Part shown: positions 41,600-51,960 of the stretch, piece after piece
Layout: every line of letters starts with the position of its first letter
Numbering within the stretch: position 1 is the stretch's first letter
Source of the DNA: Planctomycetota bacterium
GTDB lineage: Bacteria; Planctomycetota; B15-G4
Length of the DNA stretch: 64,000 nt
Reading direction: 5' to 3'
Assembly (NCBI GenBank): GCA_020638905.1
Contig: JACKHP010000004.1
Location: 62,001-126,000 of the forward strand
The notes under the pieces: model-generated
What the model saw: only the letters and a program-made list of their open reading frames with translations
Told to the model about the DNA's origin: nothing
Database searches by the model: none
Position numbers and translations under genes: made by a program

Positions 41600-43294
41600 T
41601 CAGCCCGACGATTCCATCTTGCGCACTTCCTCGTCGCGCAGCGTGCGACGCAGCAGCTTCATCATCGCGCTCTTCGGGAGTTCGCTGCGGAACTCGACGT
41701 AACGCGGCACCTTGTAGCGCGCGAGCTGTCCACGGCAGTACGTGCGCACGCCCTCCTCGTCGAGCGTCGCGCCTTCGCGCAGCACGATGAACGACTTGAC
41801 CGTCTCGCCGCGCTTCGGATCGGGGATGCCGATCGTCGCCGCCTCGAGCACGTCGGGGTGATCGGTCAGCACGCGGTCGACCTCGTCGGGGTAGATGTTG
41901 TATCCCCCGGCGACGATCATGTCCTTCTTGCGGCCGACGATGCGGAAGTAGCCGTCGTCGTCCATCACCGCCAGGTCACCGGTGAGCAGCCAGCCGTCCT
42001 TCAGCACGAGCGCCGTCTCGTCGGGACGGTTCCAGTAGCCCTGCATGACCTGCGGACCCGCGAGCGCGAGTTCGCCTTCCGTGTTCGCCGGCAACACCAC
42101 CGACGGATCGTTCATGTCGACGATGCGCGCGTCGGTGTCCGGCAACGGGACGCCCACGGACCCAGGCTTGCGCGTGCCGAACATCGGGTTGATGTGCGAC
42201 ACGGGCGACGTCTCGGTGAGTCCGAAGCCCTCGATGATGATGCCGCCGGTGAGCTTCTCGAAGGCGCGCATCGTGTCGAGCTGCAGCGGCGCCGAACCCG
42301 AGAAGATGCCCTTCACGCTGCCCAGGTCGACCTTGCCCACGCCCGGGCAGGTGTTGATCGCGTGGAACATGGCCGGCACGCCGGGGAAGAGCGTCACCCT
42401 CCGCTTCGCGATGGCCTTCACCAGCCCGTGGATGTCGCGCGGGTTCGGCATGACCACGATCGTCGCGCCCATCCACAGGCCGAGGCCGAGACAGATCGTC
42501 AGGCCGAAGATGTGGAAGAAGGGCAAGGCCGCGAGCACGACCTCGTCGCCCTCGCGCAGCGTGCCCATCCACACGCGGCACTGCTGGATGTTGCAGACCA
42601 GGTTGCGGTGCGTGAGTGCGGCGGCCTTCGAGACACCCGTGGTGCCGCCGGTGTACTGCAGCACGGCGACGTCGTCGAACGAGACCGACGGCGAAGGGGG
42701 GTCGGGCGGCGTCGAGTCGATCAGCTTGCGGAACGCCGAGACGTCCGGATCGGTCGGGAAGGCCGCGATCGCCTTCGGCTTCTGCAGCCTCAGCTTGAGC
42801 GGCGCGAGCTGCTTGAGCGGGAAGGCCAGGTACTCGGGGATCGACGCCACGATGTAGTGCCGGATCGGCAGCGCGTCGCGGATGTCGCGCAGGCTGCGCT
42901 CGTACAGGAAGTCGGCGGTGATCGCCACCTCGCAGCCCGCGTCGTTCCACTGGTGCTCGATCTCGCGCGGCACGTAGAGCGGGTTCGTCATCACCGCCAG
43001 CGCGCCGCAGCGCTGCACCGCCAGGAACGCGATGGCGGTCTGCGGCATGTTCGGCAGGTGCACCGCGACCTTGCTGCCGGCGCGGACGCCGAGGCGCGTG
43101 AGCGCGGTGGCCAGCCGGTCGACCTGGTCGGCCAGGCGCGCGTAGGTCATCCGGCAGTTCAGGAAGACGAGCGCGTCACGCGTCGGCCAGCGCGCCGCGG
43201 CACGCGCGACGACGTCGCCCAGGACGACCTCCTCGTAGGCCAGCGACGGAGGCACCCCCTCGTCGTACTGCGCGTGCCAGCGACGGTTCTCCAT
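41600..43294 (-). CDS. fadD: Long-chain fatty-acid--CoA ligase
   Basis: 564 aa AMP-forming enzyme that activates fatty acids to acyl-CoA. Motifs in order: P-loop YTGGTTGVSKAAALTH, EGFGLTETSPVSHIN, and GDLAVMDDDGYFRIVGRKKDMI with the hinge Asp, then the C-terminal Lys in KVPRYVEFRSELPKS. The N-terminus MENRRWHAQYDEGVPPSL is typical of FadD-like ligases. ATG 43294 has GAGGAGG upstream; a longer frame from 43354 lacks an SD. Together with isocitrate lyase and malate synthase nearby it suggests growth on fatty acids. Confidence 0.94.
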   Translation of the reverse strand: MENRRWHAQYDEGVPPSLAYEEVVLGDVVARAAARWPTRDALVFLNCRMTYARLADQVDRLATALTRLGVRAGSKVAVHLPNMPQTAIAFLAVQRCGALAVMTNPLYVPREIEHQWNDAGCEVAITADFLYERSLRDIRDALPIRHYIVASIPEYLAFPLKQLAPLKLRLQKPKAIAAFPTDPDVSAFRKLIDSTPPDPPSPSVSFDDVAVLQYTGGTTGVSKAAALTHRNLVCNIQQCRVWMGTLREGDEVVLAALPFFHIFGLTICLGLGLWMGATIVVMPNPRDIHGLVKAIAKRRVTLFPGVPAMFHAINTCPGVGKVDLGSVKGIFSGSAPLQLDTMRAFEKLTGGIIIEGFGLTETSPVSHINPMFGTRKPGSVGVPLPDTDARIVDMNDPSVVLPANTEGELALAGPQVMQGYWNRPDETALVLKDGWLLTGDLAVMDDDGYFRIVGRKKDMIVAGGYNIYPDEVDRVLTDHPDVLEAATIGIPDPKRGETVKSFIVLREGATLDEEGVRTYCRGQLARYKVPRYVEFRSELPKSAMMKLLRRTLRDEEVRKMESSG

Positions 43295-43405
43295 GGCCTC
43301 TGACCTCCTCGCGACGCACGGCGCGGGACACGCCGCGCGTCGGTCGACCCGCACGAGACGGACGCAGCGTCGCGCGACGACGTCGCGCGACTCACACTCC
43401 TGGCA

Positions 43406-43437
43406 CGCGCGTCCCCGCCTCGCGCAGGAGACGCGCG
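43406..43437 (-). terminator. Terminator-like hairpin after the outer-membrane barrel gene
   Basis: An 11-bp stem with one mismatch (43406-43416 against 43427-43437) and a 10-nt loop, 11 nt past the barrel stop on the minus strand. Confidence 0.4.
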
Positions 43438-43447
43438 CCGCGGACGA

Positions 43448-44662
43448 TCAGGCGCCGCCGCCCTTGTTCTTCGGACGCGCCAGCGGCACCGACACCTTGA
43501 GCGCCAGCACCTGCAGCTTGCTCTGGTTGCGTCCGGCGATCGACTGGTTCCACTCGAGCTCGGCGATGATCGGGATGGTCTCGGCCGCGATGCCGTTGTA
43601 GCGGCCGCCGAGCGTGTAGAAGAGCCGGTACTCGGCCTGGTTCTCGTTCACCGGCTTGACGGGCACGGGCGCCTGGCTCACGCGCTTGTAGTAGAAGCGA
43701 TCCTCGTAGTCGAGCCACGAGCCGCCGCTCACCGACCATCCCTGGCCCATGTCCTGGGTGGCCTTGAGGCTGGCAAGCACGCCCAGGTGGTCGTCGCTGC
43801 GCACGTCCTCGATGAGCGGCCGGCTCGGCGAGCCGCCTCCCGCGTTGAACGCCGCGTTCGAAGGGTTCACGACGATCGTCTGGCCCTCGAGGTGGTACGC
43901 CAGCTCCGCGCCGTACGAGACTCGGAATCCGCTCTCGTAGTCGAGCACGCCCTTGTAGCCGAAGCGCAGGTACGGCGGGCGGTCCAGGCGGGCCAGCTCG
44001 ACGAGCGCGTACTCGAGCAGGTCGCTGCCCACGCTCTTGCCGCCGCGGTACGTGATGCCGCCCGTGATCGCGCCGCGGTACGTACCGCCGTCCTCGTACT
44101 TCGTCTCGTCGCCCCAGGCCGCGAAGTTCAGCTCCGCGTCGAGCAGCTCGTTGTGGAACGTCGCGTTGCCGAGCGGCTCGGCGCCGGCCGCCAGGGCCGT
44201 GGCGTTGGCCGCCGCGATCTCGGAACCGCCCACGAAGGGCGACGCCGCGGCGTCTCCGTTCTGGATGCGCGCGGTGGCGTCGAGCATGCGCACGGTGAGC
44301 TGCGCGGTGACGTCGTCGGTCACGCCGTAGGTCATCGCGGCGCCCCAGATGTGGCCCGTCGTGCGCACCTTGATGGCCTCGAAGTTCTTCGAGACACCGA
44401 GCGGGTTGCCGCCCGTCCCGGCCAGGAAGATGCCGTACAGCAGCGGGCCGAGGCCGGTGGCGACCACCTTGTTCTCGTCGTGGCCGCCGTTGTTGTACTG
44501 GTCGGTCGCCGACTCGACGTTGGCGAACAGCAGCGTGACGAGCGGGACGCCCTCGGGCACGGGTGCATCGGGCATCGTGCGCGCCGTCTGGGCCGCGAGC
44601 GGGCCCGTGAGCAGGGCCGCAGCGCATACGCTGAACAGGAGTCGCCGTCCGAGATGCTGCAT
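43448..44662 (-). CDS. Outer-membrane beta-barrel protein (transporter, MetA-pathway/FadL-like group)
   Basis: 404 aa with a clear signal peptide (LLFSVCAAALLTGPLAAQ). The mature part alternates polar and hydrophobic residues in amphipathic strands. A segment AAMTYGVTDDVTAQLTVRML resembles the repeated 'YGVTDRLTL' strands of phenol-degradation-type outer-membrane proteins. It ends in strands WSVSGGSWLDYEDRFYY and LQVLALKVSVPLA. ATG 44662 has a perfect GGAGG 5 nt upstream. Being next to fadD it could import hydrophobic substrates, but that is inference; no ligand-binding motif is recognised. Confidence 0.75.
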   Translation of the reverse strand: MQHLGRRLLFSVCAAALLTGPLAAQTARTMPDAPVPEGVPLVTLLFANVESATDQYNNGGHDENKVVATGLGPLLYGIFLAGTGGNPLGVSKNFEAIKVRTTGHIWGAAMTYGVTDDVTAQLTVRMLDATARIQNGDAAASPFVGGSEIAAANATALAAGAEPLGNATFHNELLDAELNFAAWGDETKYEDGGTYRGAITGGITYRGGKSVGSDLLEYALVELARLDRPPYLRFGYKGVLDYESGFRVSYGAELAYHLEGQTIVVNPSNAAFNAGGGSPSRPLIEDVRSDDHLGVLASLKATQDMGQGWSVSGGSWLDYEDRFYYKRVSQAPVPVKPVNENQAEYRLFYTLGGRYNGIAAETIPIIAELEWNQSIAGRNQSKLQVLALKVSVPLARPKNKGGGA

Positions 44663-45143
44663 GCCACCCTCCGATCGCAGTCGAGGAACCTGCGGTCGGG
44701 TCGCCGCCACCTCCCGGAAAGCGGGCCCGCAGGCCCCGTGCGACCGCCCGACCGACACGGGTGCGACGATGCCACACGTCGGAGGCGATGGGAACCGGAA
44801 AGAGCGGCCACCGGCGACCGTTCCTGTACGAGCCTCACGCCGCGCCGCGCACGACGAATCCGGCTCAATGCGCGCGTGTTCCGTGGGCGAAGAACCCGAG
44901 GATGCCGGGTCACCGCGTCCCGTGCGGACTCGCCGTCGCCTCGTCGCGTGCGCCGCCGACGGCCACCGCACGTGCGCACATGGCGCCGGCGCGCCGCCGC
45001 GCGGCCTCCGCTGGGCTCGCAGGCACCTCGTAAATCCATCATCCACAGAGACTTGCACGCCGCCGGCAGGCCGCGCGGGAGCGGGTATCCTGAAGCCCCG
45101 CCCCCCCGCCGTGGCCGCGGCCACGACGCTCCCGGAGCCGAAG
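44663..45143. promoter_or_regulatory. Divergent regulatory region between the outer-membrane barrel and malate synthase genes
   Basis: 481 bp without a supported gene. On the plus strand TATCCT (45088-45093) could be the -10 of malate synthase, but no matching -35 is seen. Downstream of it there is a run of C residues (about 45104-45110). No operator dyad stands out. Confidence 0.3.
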
Positions 45144-46784
45144 ATGTCCCCCTCCGAGTCCCGGACGATCCCTCCCCGCTCGCTCGATCTGCCCGCCGGA
45201 CTGACCCTTGCCGGCCCCGTGCGCACCGAGGACGCGCGCGTGCTCACGCGCGAGGCGCTCGAGCTGTTCGTCGCGCTCGAACGACGCTTCGGTCCGCGGC
45301 GCCGCGAACTGTTGCAGCGTCGCCGCGCGGTGGCCGGACGCCTGGCCGCCGGCGAGCTGCCCGAGTTCCTGCCCGAGACCGCGCGCGTGCGTGCCGGCCA
45401 CTGGACCGTCGCGCCACTGCCCGCCGACCTGCTCGACCGGCGCGTCGAGATCACAGGCCCCGTCGACCGCAAGATGATCATCAACGCGCTCAACTCGGGC
45501 GCGAGCGTCTTCATGGCCGACTTCGAGGACAGCAACGCGCCGACGTGGCGCAACGTCCTCGAGGGCCAGGCCAACCTCTTCGACGCGGTGCGGCGCACGA
45601 TCACCTACGACGCGCCCGAGACCGGCAAGCACTACGCGCTCGACGAGCGCACGGCGGTGCTCATGGTGCGTCCGCGCGGCTGGCACCTGCCCGAGAAGCA
45701 CGTGCTGCTCGACGGACAGCCCGTGTCGGCCTCGCTGTTCGACTTCGCGCTCTACTTCGCGCACAACGCGCAGGAGCTGCTCGCGCGCGGTTCGGGCCCC
45801 TACTTCTACCTGCCGAAGCTCGAGAGCCACCTCGAGGCTCGCCTCTGGAACGACGTCTTCGTGTTCGCCCAGGACGAGCTCGGCGTGCCGCGCGGCACGA
45901 TCAAGGCGACCGTGCTGATCGAGACGATCCTGGCCGCGTTCGAGATGGACGAGATCCTGCACGAGCTGCGCGAGCACAGCGCCGGCCTGAACTGCGGCCG
46001 CTGGGACTACATCTTCAGCTTCATCAAGTGCTTCGCGCACCGCGCCGACTTCGTGCTGCCCGACCGCGCCACGGTCGGCATGACGCAGCACTTCCTGCGC
46101 AGCTACAGCCTGCTGCTGATCAAGACCTGCCACCGCCGCGGCGTGCACGCCATGGGCGGCATGGCGGCGCAGATCCCGATCAAGAACGACGAGCGGCGCA
46201 ACGAGGAGGCGCTCGGAAAGGTGCGCGCCGACAAGCTGCGAGAGGTCGGCGACGGACACGACGGCACCTGGGTCGCGCACCCCGCGCTCGTGCCGGTCGC
46301 TCGCGAGATCTTCGACGCTCACATGCAGGGCCCGAACCAGCTCGACGTGACGCGCGACGACGTGCACGTGACCGCCAGAGACCTGCTCGCCGTGCCCGAC
46401 GGGCCGATCACCGAGGCCGGCCTGCGCATGAACGTGAACGTCGGCGTGCAGTACCTCGAGGCCTGGCTGGGCGGCAACGGCTGCGTCCCGATCCACGACC
46501 TCATGGAGGACGCGGCCACCGCCGAGATCTCGCGCACGCAGATCTGGCAGTGGATCCGCCACGACTGCCGCCTCGACGACGGGCGTCCCGTGACCGCCGA
46601 GCTGTTCCGCGACGTGCTCGCCGAGGAGCTCGAACTCATCCGCGCCGAGTTGGGCGCCAAGCGCTACGACGGCGGACACTTCGCCGATGCCGCCGAGCTG
46701 TTCGAGCGCATGAGCACGTCGGAGCGGTGCGAGGAGTTCCTCACCCTGCCGGCGTACGAGAAAATCCTCACGCTCGGGGCCTGA
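45144..46784 (+). CDS. aceB: Malate synthase A
   Basis: 546 aa, matching the length of the A isoform. It condenses glyoxylate with acetyl-CoA to malate, the second step of the glyoxylate shunt. Recognisable blocks: LNSGASVFMADFEDSNAPTW, LMVRPRGWHLPEKHV, PKLESHLEARLWNDVF, the core strand TIKATVLIETILAAFEMDEI, GLNCGRWDYIFSFIK, and GGMAAQIPIKND. ATG 45144 has GGAG 6 nt upstream. It lies near the isocitrate lyase gene but on the opposite strand, separated by two small exported-protein genes. Confidence 0.97.
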   Translation: MSPSESRTIPPRSLDLPAGLTLAGPVRTEDARVLTREALELFVALERRFGPRRRELLQRRRAVAGRLAAGELPEFLPETARVRAGHWTVAPLPADLLDRRVEITGPVDRKMIINALNSGASVFMADFEDSNAPTWRNVLEGQANLFDAVRRTITYDAPETGKHYALDERTAVLMVRPRGWHLPEKHVLLDGQPVSASLFDFALYFAHNAQELLARGSGPYFYLPKLESHLEARLWNDVFVFAQDELGVPRGTIKATVLIETILAAFEMDEILHELREHSAGLNCGRWDYIFSFIKCFAHRADFVLPDRATVGMTQHFLRSYSLLLIKTCHRRGVHAMGGMAAQIPIKNDERRNEEALGKVRADKLREVGDGHDGTWVAHPALVPVAREIFDAHMQGPNQLDVTRDDVHVTARDLLAVPDGPITEAGLRMNVNVGVQYLEAWLGGNGCVPIHDLMEDAATAEISRTQIWQWIRHDCRLDDGRPVTAELFRDVLAEELELIRAELGAKRYDGGHFADAAELFERMSTSERCEEFLTLPAYEKILTLGA

Positions 46785-46859
46785 CGGCGGGCGGCGGGAT
46801 CGCGAGACCGCTCACGCCTTGCCCGAGTTGGACCGCCGCATCAGGAACCCCATGCTCTC

Positions 46860-46920
46860 TTGACAACAGCGGGGAGGGGGGGGGGTAGCCTGCAGCATTC
46901 ACGACTCGGGAGGTAGGCAG
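46860..46920 (+). promoter_or_regulatory. Possible promoter with a ten-G run, upstream of the small exported-protein pair
   Basis: TTGACA (46860-46865) is a perfect -35. Between it and a weak TAGCCT (46886-46891, spacer 20) lies a run of ten G residues (46876-46885). GGGAGG (46907-46912) then serves as the SD of the gene at 46921. Slippage in the G-run would change the spacer length. Confidence 0.4.
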
Positions 46921-47304
46921 ATGATGGGGTTCGCGATCTGGGCGGTCCTGGGGTTCCTGGGCGTTTCCGCGCCAGGCAATCCACTCCTGTGCGAGACCAA
47001 TGAGGAACCCTGCAGCCAGGGGGCGTGCCAAGGGGTCTCGGGCAGTTGGTTAGTCAGCAATCCGGGCAGCGGAGGTGACGTCACCGTGATGCTGACCGTC
47101 TGCGGCGGCGGTGGTGGTGATTGTGATGTACAAGGTCCGGAAGACGTGCCGGCAAGTCACGGGAAGCGATTCACTGGCACGGGACACCCAGGTAGCGGCA
47201 CAACCTGTTGCAACATCACCATCTCACCGTCGCAGGGAAACTCCTGGGGTGACGTGAACTCCTGCGACGACATCTCCCACGAATGCCAGGAGGTTCAGTG
47301 CTGA
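46921..47304 (+). CDS. Small exported cysteine-rich protein, unknown function
   Basis: 127 aa. It starts MMGFAIWAVLGFLGVSA, a short signal-like segment, and the remaining ~110 residues are Gly/Ser/Asp-rich with ten cysteines in pairs (CETNEEPCSQGAC; CGGGGGDC; CC; a final CQEVQC), suggesting disulphide bonds outside the cytoplasm. GGGAGG is 8 nt upstream. Base composition is visibly less GC-biased than its neighbours. The stop overlaps the next ATG (TGATG). No family recognised. Confidence 0.7.
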   Translation: MMGFAIWAVLGFLGVSAPGNPLLCETNEEPCSQGACQGVSGSWLVSNPGSGGDVTVMLTVCGGGGGDCDVQGPEDVPASHGKRFTGTGHPGSGTTCCNITISPSQGNSWGDVNSCDDISHECQEVQC

Positions 47305-47804
47305 TGAAGCTGCTCATGCTCCTCGTGTCGACGCTCCTCGTGACCGCATCGACGCTCGTCGCTCCGTCGCCGGAGTCTGTTCCAGGTCAAGAGCAAACGC
47401 TCAAGTGGTTCGCCGTGGGCGGCAGCAAGGCCCTCGCCGCGCCGACGAAGCTGCTCTGGGCGGCCACCCTCAGTGGGGGTTACACCGGTCTCGAAGTTCC
47501 ATCCAACCACGTTCGCATCGTGGCGCTGCGAGCGACCGTGCAGATCGGACCGATCATCGTGCGGAGCCAGTCTCACATGCAGCAAGTCGATCTGCTCTCC
47601 GCCGACCCGGTGTCGATGCACATCTCCGAGACCTCGGTGGGAGACGTTCTCGATCACGCCGCGGAGACGCTCGGCGTCGGCAGGATCGAGCATGACGATT
47701 CGATCGTTCCGAGCATGATCTGGCGGCTCGTTCCGGTCGCCGGCAAGACCTGGGCCGACGTCCAGGGGCCCGCCGACGTCGAGTTGCTCCGCGACGACGG
47801 CTGA
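47304..47804 (+). CDS. Small exported protein, partner of the cysteine-rich protein, unknown function
   Basis: 166 aa from ATG 47304, with AGGAGG 10 nt upstream and a stop/start overlap with the preceding gene. The N-terminus MKLLMLLVSTLLVTASTLVA is a signal peptide. The mature part (SKALAAPTKLLWAATLSGGY ... SNHVRIVALRATVQIGPIIVR ... TSVGDVLDHAAETLGVGRI) has no recognised motif and no cysteines. Coupled translation implies that the two proteins act together. Confidence 0.7.
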   Translation: MKLLMLLVSTLLVTASTLVAPSPESVPGQEQTLKWFAVGGSKALAAPTKLLWAATLSGGYTGLEVPSNHVRIVALRATVQIGPIIVRSQSHMQQVDLLSADPVSMHISETSVGDVLDHAAETLGVGRIEHDDSIVPSMIWRLVPVAGKTWADVQGPADVELLRDDG

Positions 47805-47817
47805 TCGATCGCTTGCC

Positions 47818-47851
47818 GTCGCCGGGGTTGCCAAACGGCGTCCCCGGCGAC
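47818..47851. terminator. Bidirectional terminator between the small-protein pair and isocitrate lyase
   Basis: Perfect 10-bp inverted repeat GTCGCCGGGG / CCCCGGCGAC with a 14-nt loop that itself can pair GCC with GGC. It is centred in the 93-bp convergent gap. Confidence 0.55.
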
Positions 47852-47897
47852 GATGTGCCACGCACTCGCCCCCCGTCCGCGTCGAGGCATCAGGGCA

Positions 47898-49160
<1,263 letters not shown>

Positions 49161-49281
49161 GGGACTCTTTCGATCGCGTCTCGGGAGCCCGCCCGCGGAT
49201 CACGGACGGGCGGCGGGATGGATCGCATCGGCTCGCGGGGGGAACGGGCTTGAGGCCGTGCAGGTGCGGCCGTCCCCACCG

Positions 49282-49287
49282 ATGATA
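49282..49287 (-). promoter_or_regulatory. Candidate -10 box of isocitrate lyase
   Basis: TATCAT on the minus strand, about 120 bp before the ATG; no good -35 in this GC-rich gap. Confidence 0.35.
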
Positions 49288-49321
49288 CAGGTCGGCGCGG
49301 AGCGCGCGGCGCCACACGTCA

Positions 49322-49349
49322 TGCCGACCGACGCGAACGACGGTCGGCA
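49322..49349 (-). terminator. Terminator-like hairpin after the SBBP protein gene
   Basis: Perfect 9-bp inverted repeat TGCCGACCG / CGGTCGGCA with a 10-nt loop, 11 nt past the stop. A second small dyad GTCCCG/CGGGAC (49351-49369) spans the stop codon itself. Confidence 0.5.
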
Positions 49350-49360
49350 CGTCCCGCGCC

Positions 49361-51868
49361 TCACGGGACGTGGACCTCGAGCGCGTTGCTCGCGCAGAAT
49401 CCTTCCGCCGCACCGGCGTCCTGGATCCAGGCCTGCACGAAGAGCGAGAACGCCTCGCCGGCCGAGGAGGGCGCGAACGGCACGTCGAGCGCGCCGGTCG
49501 TGTCACTCGTGAAGGGCGCCAGCACCAGGAACGGGAACGGCACGAGGACGCCGCCGAGCAGCGGGATCGCGTTCGCCTCGAGTCCCACGGCCAGCGCGCC
49601 CGGCGCGTGCGCGGGAGCATCGCGCAGACGCAGCACGCCACCGCCGGCGAGCGTGCCGCTGGCCGAGAGCAGCGGGACGCTGCTGCCCGCGAGCCCGAAA
49701 CCCAGGTCGACGAACGGGCCCGAGCCGAGCGTGGGCACGTCGGCGTCGACGCAGGCCACAAAGCCGTCGCTGATCAGGTTCGCGACGCCGCCGAACGACG
49801 CGTCGTAGGCGCCGGTCGTGACCGGGAAGCCGGACGAGGTGGTCATCCCACAGACCGCGACGCGTCCGTCGGCGAGCAGGTCGAGGGCGAAGATCTTGTC
49901 GGCCGACGCGCCGCCCACGACGCTGCCGAGCAGCAGCGCGTCGCCGTCCGGCGCGAGCCGCAGCAGCAGGCCGTCGCTGGCTCCGCCCGGCGCGGCCGAG
50001 AGCGAGGGACCGGAGAGCGGCCCGTCCGACGAGGACGTCCAGCCGGCGAGCACGAGCGAGCCGTCGGCCGCGCGCGCCACCGCGGTCAGCACGTCGTCGG
50101 CGCTGCCGCCCGCGTAGGCCAGCAGGTCGAGGGCATGGCGGTCCGTGACGTAGCGCGCGCAGAGTCCGTCGCCGAAGAACACCCCGCCGCCGTAGCCGGA
50201 CTGCGTCGCGCCTTCGCTCACGGGCAGGCCGGCCGAGCGCGTCGAGCCCACGACGATCAGTCGTCCCTCGGGATCGAGCGCCGCGTCGAGCAGGTTCTCG
50301 TCGGACGCACCTCCCAGCAGCGTCGCGAACACGAGCCCGTCGAGGTCGCGCGCCAGCGTGACGACGAAGCCGTCGCTGCCGCCCTGCAGCGACTTCTGGG
50401 GGGCGTCGACCGTGACGGGGAAGTCGGACGAGGCCGTCCAGCCCACGAGCGTCGGACGTCCCGCGTCGTCGAGCAGCAGCGCGTTGCCGATCTCGTCGGA
50501 CGCGCCGCCGACGAACGTGGACGCCAGCAGCGACGTGCCGTCGGACGCGAGCACCGCGACGAACGCGTCCCCGCCGTCGACGCCTCCCCCGCCATACGTG
50601 CGGTCGAACGCCCCGCCCGTCGTGGGGAAGTCGGACGAGCTCGTCTTGCCAGCCACCACCAGCGCTCCGTCGTCGCGCACGGCCACGTCGAACGCGAGGT
50701 CGTCGCCCTTCCCGCCGAGCAGCGTCGAGACACGCAGCGCGTCGCACGCCGGCTCGAGCACGGACACGAACGCGTCGCCCTGCAGCACGCCCGTGCCACC
50801 GCCGAACGACGGGTCGTACGCGCCCGGCGTCTTGGGGAAGTTGCTCGACGCCGTCCAGCCCACGACGGCCACGGCGCCGTCGGGGAGCAGCGCGAGCGCC
50901 TGCGCCTCCTCGTCCTTCGCGCCGCCCAGGTAGGTCGACGAGAGCAGCGTCGCGCCGTCGGACGAGAGACGACTCACGCACACGTCCTTGGCGCCGTTCC
51001 AGGTCGTGTCGTAGGCGCCGGTCGTGGCGGGATAGCTGCCGGCCTGGGTCGAGCCGACGACGACCAGGCTGCCGTCGACGTCCGCGCGCAGGTCGAGCGC
51101 GAGGTCGCTGTGCGCGCCGCCCAGGAACGTCCCCCACTCGAGCACGGGGTCGAGCACGATGGAGCGCCCGCGCGCGGCCGGCGCATGGAACCCGAAGCGC
51201 GTCGCGTCGAGCGGAACGACCTCGCACGGCAGCGCGACGCGCGTGCCAAGGGCGCCCCGCGCGAAGAGCAGCGGCGGCCGCTGGACGAGGTCGCCGAGCG
51301 CCGTGCGCACCACGAGCGCTCCGTCGGCTCGCAGCTCGAGTCCGAGCGCGCCCTCGACCTGCACGATCACGTCGTCCAGGCGCGCGCCGTCGTCGACGAA
51401 CAGGTCGTACTCGAGCGTGCCGTCGGCGGCGCCGCGCGCGCGCAGGTCGATGCCGTCGTAGAGCGACGTCCAGCGCAGGCGCGACGACGAGCGCAGGTGC
51501 GACGCCCAGCGCTGCGGGTCGTCGCCGAGGAAGAGGTGGCGCTCGGCGCCGGGCCGTCCCTCGGGACGCACGCGCGACGTCTCGCGCGCGTCGACGAAGC
51601 GCAGCCGCACCGCCGCGCCGCGCACCGCGTCGGTGGGAAGGCCCTGCTCGTCGAGCCGCGGCGCGCGCAGGTCGAGCAGCAGTCCGTCACGCTCGGCCCA
51701 GATCGCGACGGGCCCGGCCTCGGCGAAGGCCACCACCGGCTGGGGCCACTGCCCGCGGTTGGGCACGAAGGCCAGGTCGTCGGGGCTCCCGGCGTCCGGG
51801 GCCGCCCGGAGCGGGGCGGCGAGCAACAGGAGTCCCAGGGTGGCGGGCACGACGCGGCTGATATTCAT
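49361..51868 (-). CDS. Exported SBBP-repeat beta-propeller protein
   Basis: 835 aa with a signal peptide (VVPATLGLLLLAAPLRA). After an N-terminal domain (FVPNRGQWPQPVVAFAEAG ... RWTSLYDGIDLRARG), about seven beta-propeller repeats begin with forms of STxLGGxxDE (GTFLGGAHSD, STYLGGAKDE, STLLGGKGDD, STFVGGASDE, ATLLGGASDE, LAYAGGSADD, GSVVGGASAD), each followed by VVxGxTxSxxFP. The last about 100 residues form a separate domain ending VQAWIQDAGAAEGFCASNAL, also seen at the end of the PQQ-type dehydrogenase at 59591. It is probably surface-bound or secreted; its ligand is unknown. Confidence 0.85.
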   Translation of the reverse strand: MNISRVVPATLGLLLLAAPLRAAPDAGSPDDLAFVPNRGQWPQPVVAFAEAGPVAIWAERDGLLLDLRAPRLDEQGLPTDAVRGAAVRLRFVDARETSRVRPEGRPGAERHLFLGDDPQRWASHLRSSSRLRWTSLYDGIDLRARGAADGTLEYDLFVDDGARLDDVIVQVEGALGLELRADGALVVRTALGDLVQRPPLLFARGALGTRVALPCEVVPLDATRFGFHAPAARGRSIVLDPVLEWGTFLGGAHSDLALDLRADVDGSLVVVGSTQAGSYPATTGAYDTTWNGAKDVCVSRLSSDGATLLSSTYLGGAKDEEAQALALLPDGAVAVVGWTASSNFPKTPGAYDPSFGGGTGVLQGDAFVSVLEPACDALRVSTLLGGKGDDLAFDVAVRDDGALVVAGKTSSSDFPTTGGAFDRTYGGGGVDGGDAFVAVLASDGTSLLASTFVGGASDEIGNALLLDDAGRPTLVGWTASSDFPVTVDAPQKSLQGGSDGFVVTLARDLDGLVFATLLGGASDENLLDAALDPEGRLIVVGSTRSAGLPVSEGATQSGYGGGVFFGDGLCARYVTDRHALDLLAYAGGSADDVLTAVARAADGSLVLAGWTSSSDGPLSGPSLSAAPGGASDGLLLRLAPDGDALLLGSVVGGASADKIFALDLLADGRVAVCGMTTSSGFPVTTGAYDASFGGVANLISDGFVACVDADVPTLGSGPFVDLGFGLAGSSVPLLSASGTLAGGGVLRLRDAPAHAPGALAVGLEANAIPLLGGVLVPFPFLVLAPFTSDTTGALDVPFAPSSAGEAFSLFVQAWIQDAGAAEGFCASNALEVHVP

Positions 51869-51960
51869 GCGCGACGATATCGACGCAAGCCGATGCCAAA
51901 CCTGAGTCCGACGCGTCCCTGCCGCCCTCGGGGCCGGGGAGCGGAAGCCGCCGAGACTGC

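Noticed and set aside
44663..45143. A small plus-strand frame (about 90 codons from 44761) between the barrel and malate synthase genes
   Set aside because: No Shine-Dalgarno sequence, Arg/Ala/Pro-rich shadow composition, and location in a divergent promoter region.
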